Positions 22,689 through 34,900 of a stretch of DNA of 64,000 bases are shown piece after piece; position 1 is the first letter of the stretch, and the number at the start of each line of letters is the position of its first letter. This stretch comes from Motacilla alba alba (lineage: Eukaryota > Chordata > Aves > Passeriformes > Motacillidae), in NCBI RefSeq assembly GCF_015832195.1, contig NC_052020.1, forward strand, positions 3,613,254-3,677,253, written 5' to 3'. A program made the position numbers and the translations under genes. The notes beneath the pieces are model-generated. The model saw only the letters and a program-made list of their open reading frames with translations. It was not told the DNA's origin and made no database searches.

Positions 22689-25600
22689 AAAGGGAATGTA
22701 TAAGATCTACACCTGTGAAAAACTCTCCTCAAATTCAGTGAAATACTCACACCAGATGCCTTTACATCCTCTCAACAGGTGAAGGGCTGATCCTTGAGGG
22801 CTAGGGCTATCAGCCCAGAATCTGTCATTGCCATTTGCCAGTGGTTCTCCAAATACAGAAGTTGGAGCTCTCTGGCTCTGGCAGTGCTGGGAGGGAGATG
22901 CTGAGCACAGCCAGCTCTGCTCCAGGGGGCTCAAAGGGGCTTTCTTATGATTGCTGTTTATAGGGCTTTAGTCATATAGTTCATATGTTCACTCCACCCT
23001 GCCCACAACTTGAGTTGGGAACTCTCTAAGAAAGTTTGATATCAAAAATGTTATTCCACGTGGGTTGTTCTTCAGGCAAGAAAAGTCAGTTTCCAAAGCT
23101 GTTTGTTAAAAAACCAAGCAGGAGATTGTTAGACAGTGCTAGTCCTGGGAAAAGAGAGTGTTTCCAAAAATCTCCAGAGGAGTTCAGCTCACATGCTGCT
23201 CCTCAAGGCTGAGCCTCACAAGCATTTCTCAGATCATAGTGTGGCTTGGATGGGGAAAAGTCACCACCACAGGCAGTAATTCAAATAAAACATCCAAAAC
23301 AATTGCTTAAAACTCAACTACTTGTATATACAAACTGCAAACATGCCCGAGAAATTTTAATTATCTTATATTTACAGAAGTCATAAATCCCAGTTGCCTA
23401 GTAAAGGGAAAACCCTTCACCCATGATTTACATAATCTAGTATTAGATATGCAATGTAACAGTAGCTATCTAAGACATATCACGGCTTGGAATGTTACCA
23501 TATGTGGATTTATGAAGAATATGTTTAGGAGCATCAAGAACTAAAAGAAAATATACCAATAATAAACATATCACTGATCCACTTGCAGCTCAGCTTTTAC
23601 GTGAATAATTTCAGAGAAATTTAAGGAAAATAGACAATAACAAGCACAGCTGCAGAGTGACAGTGATTCAGAATACTACTACATTTGCCTTGAAAATGTA
23701 ATTAGGAGGGGGAATTCCATAAACTTCAGATGAATAGAAGAATGAAGGAAACAAGAAGCACTGAAGGAAGTTAAAGTCCTGAACAGAAAAATCTTGGAAC
23801 ATATGAATGTTCATTGAAGATATGAAAATCCAAGCCAACATCTGGAGAAGATGTACCTATGTTCAACAGACGAGGAAACCTGAAAGCAAGAGATTGTGAT
23901 ATTCCAGGCAGAGGGAGAGAAGCTGATTTCACAGAGAATTTGGTTTGGGAATTGATAAAGGAGCCATTCCCCATGAATGAAAAAAGAAAACCTCACTATA
24001 GAGCTCCTCTACACCCTCATGGGAAATATAAAATTCTAGTCTGATCATGCAATTTACACACATATGAAGGTGTCAAGGGAAATAGGGAGGGTGAAACAGG
24101 TAGAAGAGAAAAAAAGAAGGGGAGTGTCTATACAACTGCAATAAAATAAAATTTCAGAATAGTGTTCAAATGAAAAGATGGAAGTCAGGAGTGACATTCA
24201 AGCTTAGAGATGCTGCAATCATCTACTCTTTAGAAACTTGGAGATGTAGAATATCACTGATGTTTTAGAGAGACACTACACAAGAATACACTATTGACAA
24301 AGTCTCATATATGAGAAAAAATGACAATAAAACTTGCTGTCCACCATCTAGTTTTATGGGTCCATTGTTGTAATTCATCTACCCCAGCATGCTGATCCAT
24401 TTCACTCCAGCGTATCCATACAGGTAGAAACAATCTGCAGTCTTGTGAAGGCTTTTAAACTCTTATTTTTAGCATCAAATACTTTGACTCAACATGAGCA
24501 GAAAGGTTTTTAAATCCTTGTCCTTTATCTGAGAAGTATTTGCTGCTCCAGAGCAAGACTTTATTTAGCCTACCATATTGATATTAATTTCCAGTGCTGC
24601 AAGCTGGGATGTCAGTGTACATTAACACCTGATCTATAAAGGGAAGGCTGAGATCTCACTGCAAGTATTAGTCACTGTGCCCTGGGAATGCAGGGGGTTT
24701 GTTTGTGCTTTTGGCTCAAATGTCTGAGCTAGACATGCCTTGATTCTTAACAAAACATACCCACCACATCAGGTTTGTTAGCTGGAAAGACTTCAGGATT
24801 AGAAACTTGCTACAACTTTAGCAATTCCTAAGCTCCATGGTTAAATTAATAACTTTAGTTAGTATTTAGTAACTTCAGCAATTACTAACCTCCATGAGAC
24901 ATTAATTCCTTTTGAGGGAGTCAGTGCAGTCTAACAAAAAAACAATTCCTAAAGCCATGTATTCTTTGCCTGTAGGCAAGTAACTTTTTTTCCCCCTTTT
25001 TCTCTATCTCTTTTTTCTTAAGGAGTCCCCTAAATAACTTTGCTTTTAACAAGAAAGAGTTTTAGTACAAGATTTGCAGTGTCACTAACTTCACAGTTAA
25101 CTGAAGAGATCATAGAGAAATCAGTCTCCTGTTGAATTTGGTTTTTTAGGTTCATAAGTAAAACAAATCCCAACATGATTGCTCAGTCTTCTTGGTAGTT
25201 ACCTGGCTGCTCCAGAGGTCAGTAGGTAGTATTTCACTGCCTCACCTAGTCTGTTTCCTCTGCTCTCACCTACAACTACTTGGATCTCTCCATTATAATA
25301 CAACCATCAGAGTTTCCCCTTTTTATCCCTTATTGGTCTTTTACAACTTTTTTTCTGGCCATGAAATTGATGACAGCTCCCCAAAGGAAAAGCATCTACA
25401 CATTCTATAAATTCTTGAGTATCTGAAATGTTTTCATTATCAGGAGATAAAAAAGGTGAATTTTCAGGAAAAAATAGAGAAAATTTAAGGTTGCCATAAA
25501 TGTATTTATAATATTATATTTCAAAAAGGTACAAAACTGTAGGTATCCCCTATCATCTGAAAAAAGGAGATGCGTAACAGGCCAGGGAACAAAAAGCTGT

Positions 25601-28408
25601 CACAAGAACACTCAGTTTCAATAAGCTTTCTGTTGGATGATGTATTCTACCTCTGTTGCTTGTTGAACATGCATTTTTTGGGAATGTAAAAAAGTCCCAG
25701 GTATTGCTAGAAGACATTTTGTGTTTCATTGGATCATTTGGTAGGCTGAAGGTTCTCTCTCCATCTCTAGGCTATCCAAGTGCTAGGAAAAAGCTACCTA
25801 CTAGTACTAGGAAACCACAAACACACAGTCCAAGTCATTAAATCTCACTTAAAGCACGCTTTGTCAACACACAGAACAATAATTGACTTTCATTTAGTTA
25901 GTCTGGAGTACATTACATATCTTTCCTAGAAATTAGCTGAGATTTCACATGAAGTCTCCTGGTACTTGCAATTTGAAGTTTGCATTTCCCTAGCCCCATT
26001 CCTTCTTTTTTGCCATATTCAAGAAACACTGCAGGTGTGTGTGTGTACACACAACCCCAACCATTTCCTAAACAGCACTGTTTTTATAAATTCAGATACA
26101 CATTCACAACTGTCCCATAGACATGACTTGATAGCACTCTTTCATTTCACACCTCTTAGTCAGTATTCTGTGGGAAATGATGGAACAGCAGTTTTGCTCT
26201 TCAACCAGATGCAGGTGAGAGAAGCAAAGTAAGAAAAGCATACCATATTTACTTTGCAACTAAAAATATCTGGGGGATCATTTTTCTTTCAGGATCTATT
26301 GTTCTTCCCATTATCTAACATTCAGAGATTTTTAAAATGCAAATATTTTTCAGAAATTAAAAAAAAAAAAAAAAAAGAAAAACTGTAATAAAGCAGAACT
26401 TAGGGAATATAAAGGCTTGAAGACTTGCAGGCCTCCACATGCACAGCATTTTGAAACAAGCACATATATTTTCAGTCTCAGAAGGCAACTTTGAGAGAGC
26501 AGTGAAAGAAATAAGTCTTTCATTCAGTAATTTGACAAGAAACCATGACACGAGATTATTATCCACATTATTATCCATGACTATGAGAGGCACATTTTCT
26601 GTAATGACAAGCATCTGAAGGGGATTCCAGCCTGTATTACAATTTACACAGATCTTGTTTGGCAGTCACAATTAATGACTTGTAAAACCACAATCAGAAA
26701 TCTTACTTTTATTACAGACTTTTCTCTGAGTATTTGTCAATATTTGGTACTTCAGGTATCTGCAATTAAATCTCTAAGGCTTACAAGTAATCTCAGGTTC
26801 CCAGACCAACACACATCCACCAAAGAACTCTCTAAAATATTCTCTGCTGTACTTATGAAGAATCTGTTACACAGTACTCAGACTAAAAAAAAAAATATTT
26901 CTATAGCCATAAAATTATTTTTATATAGTCATAGCAGTGCTAAGGATACAACCTATCACAGAATTTCAGGGATATGTAAAGCCACAACGATGTCTTTATG
27001 CTTTTTTCAACATCTTACCTACACCTCTGTCTGCCTTACGGACATTAACTCAACTCCTCACTGTCTGCTGTATATCAAGAAACAAGGCAATATAATACTG
27101 GCCAGCAGAATTCATACACAAACCAGGACCAACTTGCTAAGTCTCCAGAAGCATACTGAGACAGACCTACAGATTCTTGAATTAAATTGATCATTTATTT
27201 AGGACCTGGAAATAAAACTGGAAGAAGAAATACATATTAAGGTTCTGCTGGCTGGACTATTCAGGAAGCATTTAAAGCAACAAAGGTGAAAGGTGCAAAC
27301 ACACAAAACAAGGTGAAACACACAAAACAAGAATACATTTTTGGAACTATTCTGGGTGAGTTACAAGAAGCCAAGGAGGAAATATGGGATACACATTCAG
27401 GTGCATGTGTTATAAAATAACTGTCTCTTTATTACATTGAAGCCCCATGGGAAAGGCTTATCTGCTTCTAATGTAATTAATCCCCACAACTCTTTTTTAG
27501 GAGCAAATGAGTAAGCAAAATGAAAAGCCATGTTTCTCACTTGTCAACAGGCTGAAAATCAAAGGAACCTTGGATATTCTATGATCAGCAGCCTGACAGA
27601 TAAAACAGAAGCAGAATGTTAATTAGCATTTAATTTGCTTTTGCAGTAAAGAACAAAATAATTGTTTCCATTTATCTAAAGCGTTTGAGGGGAAGCAATA
27701 TATTACTACAAAATAATCTGTTCAATTTGAGCTAGGTGTGTATTAGGAGGTCCTAAGTAGCTGGATCCTCAATTCAAGAAGCATTTGATTTAACTTATTT
27801 TGCACTAAATAAAATTGCTTATACTGATCTGTTAGCAGAATAATCTTCAGATTACATATTGCTTTTGTTTGTTTAAATGACCAAGTAATTGGACCTTTTC
27901 TAATAATTTAAGGTGTGACTGATGAGGTATTTTCCCCCACTATCCCTGCAGAAATCAGCTGGTATCTGAAGTGAGGGAGCAGTGAGAGCAGAGAAAGCAC
28001 AAAAGGTGAAAATGACCACTCCCTCCCAGTTTTACACATATGGGCAGATTTGGCAAGAAGTTAAATTTGGGCTGTACAGCTGCACCTCTTTGTGAAGGCT
28101 GGAGGTATGAAATGCAACAGCCGCAAACGAGTGGCAAGTCATCAACTCGTGGTAAAGGACAGAGGGAGGACTGCAGTCTTTGGCACAATTAAAACTTCTC
28201 TGAGATTTCATTTTTGTTTATAACAACTGATGGAAGAGAATTTTGTAGCATCTCTATGAGATGCTGCTGCTTTTGAGAATCCTGTGGACTTTTATAGCTT
28301 ATAATAAAATGGAGATGAGACACATAAGTTTGTGAGAAGGAGACTTGTGAGATCCAGAAACAGTGCTGGAAATAACAGCAGGGCTGAAACCAGTGTGCCA
28401 AGAGATAA

Positions 28409-28411
<3 letters not shown>
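22689..28411. other. Unique non-coding DNA
   Basis: No transposable element or gene was recognised over about 5.7 kb. An A18 run lies at 26359-26376 and a GT/AC palindromic patch at about 26036-26053. The plus-strand open frame of 171 codons at 26675-27190 is the longest outside recognised repeats; it has no recognisable domain and is discussed in the findings. Confidence 0.5.
26359..26376. repeat. A18 homopolymer
   Basis: Uninterrupted run of 18 A with no recognisable retroposon body beside it. Confidence 0.9.

Positions 28412-28453
<42 letters not shown>
28412..28453. repeat. (TA)21 microsatellite
   Basis: About 21 uninterrupted TA units. Perfect TA arrays of this length are often length-polymorphic and can extrude cruciforms. 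The two ORFs crossing it are artefacts of the repeat. Confidence 0.95.
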
Positions 28454-28456
<3 letters not shown>

Positions 28457-30049
28457 GGTATATAATGATAGTTAAGGGAAGTGACACTACCACATTCCTC
28501 CCCCTCCCATTTTATGTTCCAACAGGATTTTATTTACCCCATTGAAAACAAACAGTACACAGTAATGTGCTGTCATAACACTCCTTTTAGAAACAACCAT
28601 TACTTCCATTACTTTTTTTGAGTAATAATACAGTCCCTAAATTTCTGTGCTGTTAAAAAAATCATCAAAGCAATCAACTGCTGAAGTAGTCCTATTACAA
28701 AAAATTGTGTGAAAGTACAGTAATTTTAAGAGTCTTATGGTATATGCTTCCATTGTATGCTTCATTCCAAGATTATGCAGCAAATGCTTAAAAAAAAAAA
28801 AAACCTGAAAAAAAGGGGCAGAGGGGGGAGAAAGGTTGTCGTATCCATGAAAATGTTTCTGTTTTAGGAGTATCCAGAAAGCTGGAGATAAGTACTCTGA
28901 ATTCAGGTGTATTTGTCTGTTTTAGGATAAACTGTGCAAACCCTTTGAAGGAAAGTGTGAAACTTTGGAAGTGAAAGTTACTGAGCTGGAGGGAGGAAAG
29001 GCATGGCAGAAAGGAAGGGATGGATTAAATCAGTATTGTATTGCTCCCAGACAAACACTAACTACAAAAAGTAAAAGGAACTGCTGAAAGCTCAGTAATT
29101 CTTTGACTTAACATTATTTTTCAGAAATTTCAGAAAGGTAGTAAAAATGTGTATATTGTAAAAAAATATACACCACTTGGAATTATTACTCTCCTTTTCT
29201 TGTACTAACATTTCCAGAGCATACCAGTAAAAATAAAAAAGGTATCTTGGTTGTACATGTGTTACATCACACTCTAGATGGGAAAACAAAGAATTAAAAG
29301 AGTTAGAAGTCAGGGAAAAGATAAATGTATAGATTTAAAGGCTAAACAAGAAGGATTGAATAATATGTCTGTCAGGCTATAAACATGAGACTGATCATAG
29401 ATAAAAAGAAGAACAATTAAATAATAGTATAAGTACTCCCTGTTAGCAGGTGTTTATGGAAATGGCTCTTGACTAATATTCCTTTGACACTATTCTGCAA
29501 TAATTTCATCATTATTGTTTACTATAACAAAAGACAACAGCATTTCTGTTAAACATTTTGTCTAAGTGGAGAGGTCTCAAATCTTCAAGCATAATTGCTA
29601 CTAAATGGGTGCATATTTGTAATCTTCTGTTCTTCTGTATGTGTTCTTCAGTAATTTTATTGGTGCCTTGGGGGGAGGAAAAAAGAACAAAATCAGAATA
29701 ATAAAACCTAAAGGTAAATCAAAGCTTTGGGAAACAGTTAACAAATAAGATCAGTGAAGAGCAGTCCTGGGGCTTAGTCAGGTTCAAGGGGAAGGAAAAG
29801 TTCAGATACAGCTGGACAATTTAAATTAACTACAGGATGGAGCAGCAGAAAACGGTTTGGATAATCATTCATTAATATAATTTACTATGATATACAGCTG
29901 TGATTAAACCCACAAATAAAAGCCAAAGAACCTGGACTAGAACTCTGAATAAGGGGGGGAAACTAACATTTCATCATAGCTGTAGGAATACAAAAAAGAT
30001 CATCTTCTGCCTTAGTATTTCAATAAAAGAAGGTTGCTGAGGAATAGAA
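28454..30049. other. Unassigned non-coding DNA
   Basis: No gene recognised. It contains an A14 run at 28790-28803 and a purine-rich patch just after it. The right end may contain more of the old CR1 copy that becomes recognisable from about 30050. Confidence 0.5.
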
Positions 30050-30345
30050 GGAGGCTTGGAAAAGGGTCACAATGGCAATTATAAGATTGGTAAACATACT
30101 TTAGAGATAGGTTCCAGAATTTAAATCTATTTATCTTAGCAATGAAAAGGCTAAGAGGTGATTTGATCTGATGTGTTAAGTGACACAGGAATTAGTAATG
30201 TACTAAAAGAGTTTTTCAATCTCTTTTCAGAGCAACATGGACCTAGAAAAATATAGAATCAACATTTTTAACCATTAGTATAACTAAACAAAACATAAAA
30301 ATCTCCAAGGACTGTGGAGACTTCTCTCTCTCTCTAACTGAAAAA
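30050..30345 (+). mobile_element. Ancient CR1-like LINE 3' region
   Basis: The order of words GGAAAAGGGTCACAA, AAGGCTAAGAGGTGATTTGAT, ACATTTTTAACCATTAG and TCTCCAAGGACTGTGGAGAC follows the 3' untranslated region of old CR1/L3-type LINEs shared by birds and reptiles. Divergence is high and there is no recognisable tail, in contrast to the fresher copies at 44035 and 59800. It should therefore be an older insertion. Confidence 0.55.
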
Positions 30346-31015
30346 TATTCCAGCAGAAATATCCTTGGTAAATCCTACCTGTAGCTTATTCCAAAATGGG
30401 CTAAAAGAGTTCTGAGACAACAGAGAAGAGTCTGCCATTGAGCTCTATTGCTGCTTACACAATCCTCTCAGAGACAATCACTAATTATTCCTTAGGATTT
30501 TTAGATCTGCACCCACTGCAGTCAACTCTAGAACATTCCTCTTGGCTCTGTTTACCTTCCAATAGCACTTCAGTGTTCATCAGTCTACCTCAGAAATTCC
30601 ATTTAATGGGTAGAACACAAGACCTGTGTTCTGCAGCAAGGATCAAAGAAAGCCAAAAAGCTTCACTAAGAAAACTGAAATTTATATTTAGAAAATAGAT
30701 TGACTCAATGGAATATTCTTTCCATGGCTATCAAATCACTCATAGCAAGAATTTTTTTATGAAAGTCACAAAGCATATTTTATGCTTTATAAAATAATAA
30801 ACTCCAGAAAAACACAATCTAATCAAAAGAAAAGAAAATCATATTTGCTTTTAACTCGAGTACACGTGAACTTCAGGGTGCATGCTTGGTATCTCCAAAA
30901 GAAAGAGAAAAGAAATAATTTTTCTTAGACCATGAGGAGTTGAAACGCACACTCACCACAGAAGATTCCTTATTCATGTTCACCTCACCAGGATCATGTG
31001 TCTCCTGTGCTGTGA
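30346..31015. other. Unassigned non-coding DNA
   Basis: Nothing recognisable. A possible minus-strand splice donor (complement of 30951-30956) was considered as part of an exon reaching into the LTR and rejected (see rejected items). Confidence 0.5.
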
Positions 31016-31020
31016 GAAAC

Positions 31021-31911
31021 TGTAAGACTCTGCCCAAAATTGCTTTCTCATCTGCCTCACGATCGTCGAGAAAAAAGGACTGAGACCACTGAAAGAAAAA
31101 GGATCCTACATCCTGGTTTGGTGGGGGTTCGCCAAGTTCCCGGGACTGGAACTTGAGTTATTGTACCTCATGCTACACTGCTCCCAGTGAAAAGGACGAG
31201 GAGCATCTTGACCTTCCTTCGCCTGCCTTGGTCTGTAACAATGGCCTGGAGTTTTCCACCCCCAAGCCTGGCTGGACTCTCTTCTGGAATTACCCTTTGG
31301 TGGTCTCCACAGAAGACTCTACAACCACCGTGGCAGATGGACTGAGATGGGAGAAACCACTCCCTCTAAGACTGAGACATGAAATCCCTATGTGGACAAG
31401 ACTCTTTTTCTCCTCAAGGACTGAAACCTGTAATCTGGGGGGAGGAGGGCAGTGTGTGTGGGGAGAACAGCTAATCGAACTGATCATGTTTGCCTGCAGG
31501 CAGTGAACCAGGAAAACAATGGCTCTCCCCACTGTTGAGATCACAAGACTATTGTGTTCTTTCCCCCCTCCTTCCCAGCTTTCAACATAAAAGGCCCCTC
31601 AAGTCAGCTAGCCTTTCGAACATCTTCCCCAACGTAAAGGCGACTCCTCGACTGGACATCGACTGGACCTCGAAGAATTGCATCGCCTCTATGTTGGTAG
31701 ATATACCTACTCTGTCTTTCCTTCTTTTCCTATAGGGTTCTTCTTTCTCTCTCTTTCTCTCTCCCCAATTCCCTCCAATGCATTTTGCTGTGATTGTTCA
31801 ATAAAGTACATTGATTTTGTTGCTGCAAACCCCCTTGCCGTGTTGGTGTTTTGTACCCTGAGATCAGATAACGAACCATCACAACCTCGTCCGTGAGGGC
31901 GGATCGTGACA
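31021..31911 (+). mobile_element. Solo LTR of an ERVL-type endogenous retrovirus, 5-bp target duplication
   Basis: The 891-bp element begins TGTAAGAC and ends CGTGACA, and is flanked on both sides by GAAAC (31016-31020 and 31912-31916). A 5-bp target duplication with TG..CA ends is the classic signature of ERVL-class integration. In plus orientation it shows a promoter-like CATAAAAG (31586-31593), a polyadenylation signal AATAAA (31800-31805) and a downstream GT-rich stretch, so U3, R and U5 can be placed in order. It is CpG-richer than its flanks, as young LTRs are. No internal retroviral sequence remains, so it is a solo LTR left by LTR-LTR recombination. I recognise the U5 end as a songbird family; the name was not verified. 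Confidence 0.88.
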
Positions 31912-31916
31912 GAAAC

Positions 31917-32362
31917 TCACACAAAGGAACAATTTGCTGAGCTCTCTGCACCTTCCTCATTCAGAATTTGTCCTGGTGCATTGCACGGCAGCTCCTCTGC
32001 TCCAGCACCAGCAGCACACCTTGGCGTGGAGGCTTCTCCTGCAGCACAGCAATCACTGAATCAGCTGCTCAGGAGTGAGCTGCTCCTTCCATCCCCATTT
32101 CTTCAGATAAATAACCAAGGCCTCCAAAGTTTCCTTCTATTTGACTTCTTGGAGCACTCTTTTTTTGCTGTAGATTTACATCTGCTGCTAGCTGAATCCA
32201 GTGTCTGCCTAATTCCAGCAAGGTTGCCTCGAGTGTCACATATGAAAACAAAGAGAACAATGATCTTTCAAGGTGCTGGTTTGGAAAGAGTCTGCTTCCA
32301 TGTTTTAACACATTGCTTACACTAATTTTTGGGCACTGTTTGCCAAAAAGTTCATTTTATTT
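31917..32362. other. Unassigned non-coding DNA
   Basis: GC is somewhat higher than average. Several short open frames on both strands overlap each other and none has recognisable domains. No repeat family was recognised. Confidence 0.45.
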
Positions 32363-32516
32363 AGATACTTCAGTATGTCTTTCTTACATTTCAAGATTTA
32401 ATTTGAAGATTTCTTTTTAACTTTCTATTAGTAAATAAATCCTGGCCTCCGTCTTTGCACAAAAAGCACACAAACTCCCAAATTGTCACATTATTGATAA
32501 AACTTCATTTTATTGT
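32363..32516. repeat. Dispersed direct repeat, copy A
   Basis: It starts AGATACTTCAGTAT and contains CTTTCTTACATTTCA, TAAATAAATCCTGGCC and CACACAAACTCC. The same words in the same order recur at 33561-33706, about 1.2 kb to the right. It is either an unrecognised old interspersed repeat or the visible part of an old tandem duplication of about 1.2 kb. Confidence 0.7.
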
Positions 32517-33560
32517 CTTTAAAAATCCTGTTTTAAAAGAAGGATTAATAATGATCCATAATTATTAATAACATTATCATAATAACCTTATTTGTATGAT
32601 AGAGATTAGAGGACCCTAGAGTAGACCCAAGCCAATTCTGTGTGTCACTGCACAGATTAACTGCATTGTAGTTCAGCTCAAAGCCAGCAAAAAAGCAGCA
32701 TTATTGTCACATTTACAGACAGGGAATTGCACCACAAAACCAGAAAACTATTGGTTTTGTCAAGACTAAGCACCAAGAACCCTCATTCAATGAAAAATCA
32801 CATAAGCTTGCACACATGAGCAGGCTCAGAAAAAATGTAGAATGGATTTTTCTCTACCTAAATCTATGCTCTGCTGAACTGTTTTTGAGTAGAAACTAGC
32901 AAAACATGAGGATAAATAAGCACATGCTACAACTCATGCAGTTCCTGAATTAACCATACTAAATAATATTAGAAAGTATATTATTGTTTTTCTTCCTTCA
33001 CTATCAATTCCAGAACATTATTTAGTATTTTTCTTATGAAGGAAAAGGAAAAGGAAGTCTATACAGAGCAAGTTTACAGCAAAAACGACCCCTCTAGCAT
33101 ATCAAATGTATAATTTCTGCCCCAAAAAAACCTTATAAAATTTCTCAAAGTGTTACCAAAACCCTCATTTCAATGGAAAGGATTCCAATGAAAAAAACCA
33201 AAAAGGATCTCTGGTCCTTCACTACATATTCTCCTCTTAAATAAAAGAAAACAAATCTTAAGAAATTTAGACAGGACATGCAACAAAAATATTGTTTAGA
33301 GGTTATTAAGTACTAAAAATTTTTTAGTCGGTCTAGTGGCTTTTAGAGTTCTATATGTAACCGAGGAAAGGAAAAAAAATGAGGCAACAAAACAAGGAAA
33401 AGGGAAACAAGGGGATTTGATGGAAGCAAAAGAACCATTTATATCCAAAATATGTATTTGTATAAGTGGGCTTTTGTTAATTCTTTGAAGTGATACAGTC
33501 ATCAACCTTTGCCATTTTGCAAACGACACCCACTTAATGATAAAAATGGCTTTTGACATG
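32517..33560. other. AT-rich DNA between the two direct-repeat copies
   Basis: No gene or known repeat recognised. A C-poor, A-rich composition dominates. Confidence 0.5.
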
Positions 33561-33706
33561 AGATACTTCAGTATTTCTTTCTTACATTTCAGGATTTAAT
33601 TTTTCTTTTTAACCTTTTATTTGTAAACAAATCCTGGCCCTCCTCTTTACACACAAACTCCAAAAATACCTCCCAAAGTGTCATATTATTGTTTACAACT
33701 TCATTC
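33561..33706. repeat. Dispersed direct repeat, copy B
   Basis: Counterpart of the copy at 32363-32516, same orientation, with substitutions and an internal deletion near 33602. Weak similarity may continue further right (an ATTTCCAGACAG / ATTTACAGACAG word is shared near 33796 and 32710), which would favour a larger tandem duplication. Confidence 0.7.
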
Positions 33707-34749
33707 TCCTCCTTTATTTGGCTAAAAAAAAATAACTTAATACACTATTTTAAGAAAATAACTATAAACCATCACCTTTTCCAAGCAGGCAATGCATTTC
33801 CAGACAGAGGAGAGACTGCATCAGGGAATTGCCTCTCCTCGCCTTGTCTGAGCACTGGGCTAAACCCACAGTTTTCAACACCTTAAGTAGTGAAATAGCC
33901 ATGGAAAAATGAGATCCCTGCAGACAAAAGCCCTGCATATGCATTTCCAAAATAAGGAAAGGCCTGTTTATGAGCACGTGCAGGTGCTTATGCAAACACC
34001 ACAAAAAGAGAAACAATCTGAGAACTTTCACTGAGGTCATGCTGAATAATATGATGTGTGAATTTATCTGATAGCACACGAGGAGAATTTTAAAGAAAGA
34101 AATGTCACATAATGTCTGCTGCAGAGAAAAATGTTGTTTGCTGCTTCTTCATTAAAATTTTACCAGATGCTTTCAACATGTAAGAAAGTTAAATAAGGAT
34201 AAGGCTTTAAATGCAGACAATTCAAAACATGTATTATAAGAATCACATGAATACTTCGGGTGTGGGGTAAAAAAATCATTATAATTTATATGTAATTTTC
34301 TTATATTCATGATTAAGTGGCATATCACAATGTTTGCATTTGCATAATCAGTGGACCTCAAAATCCAGCCTGCCAGTTCTTCTGAATTCAGAACAATATA
34401 TAAGCATTTAAACTTATTTATCATTTTAAACTTACAAGTTTAAGGGTACATGGAAATAACTCTTGTGCCAACAGGAAAATAAACCTGTGCTTGAGCACTC
34501 TCCCATGTCACTTAACATAATATTTCATTTTAATTGCTTACTCCTATTTGAAATCCAAATGACAAAAGGGAAAAATAATAACAAGCTCAAGAATAATGCA
34601 AATAATTTAACTGAACCACGCATGTTCTTACCTCACACTTCTAAATGGGTTAACTTGGACCTTGGATGCCAAATCTAGGAAACATCGAGTAGGAGGAGGA
34701 AATGATTTAATGGCAACATCTGGCATTAGTGAGATTTCTACTGATTCAT
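33707..34749. other. Unassigned non-coding DNA
   Basis: No gene or element recognised. The part at about 33940-34150 has mixed composition with a CACGTG box and an octamer-like ATGCAAAC near 33975-33995, which is suggestive but far too little to call an enhancer. Confidence 0.4.
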
Positions 34750-34900
34750 TTCTCCATGATTCAGAGAGGTTTCTGACAAGCTAGAAAGGGTTCAATAGGA
34801 AGTTACAAAAAGAGTGTTAAGTCTAGAAAATTATGAGCTGCACAAATTAAAAGTGAAATCCATTTATTGTAGAACCCAAAAGGTAATGGAATGGTTACAA
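34750..34900 (+). mobile_element. Very old CR1/L3-like fragment
   Basis: The phrase order (AGCTAGAAAGGGTTCAATAG, then AAAAAGAGTGTTAAGTCTAG, then TGAGCTGCAC..AAATTAAAAG) resembles the region of CR1/L3 LINEs just upstream of the 3' tail. Similarity is weak and the ends are guesses. Confidence 0.35.

Noticed and set aside
28363..28545. ORFs through the TA array
   Set aside because: Open only because (TA)n reads as alternating Tyr/Ile codons.
30957..31088. A minus-strand exon of 44 codons with good-looking acceptor (complement of 31089-31091) and GTGAGT donor (complement of 30951-30956)
   Set aside because: It straddles the left boundary of the LTR at 31021, which is fixed by TG..CA ends and a 5-bp target duplication. 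A short open frame between such sites is expected by chance in this much sequence. It would need RNA evidence to revive.
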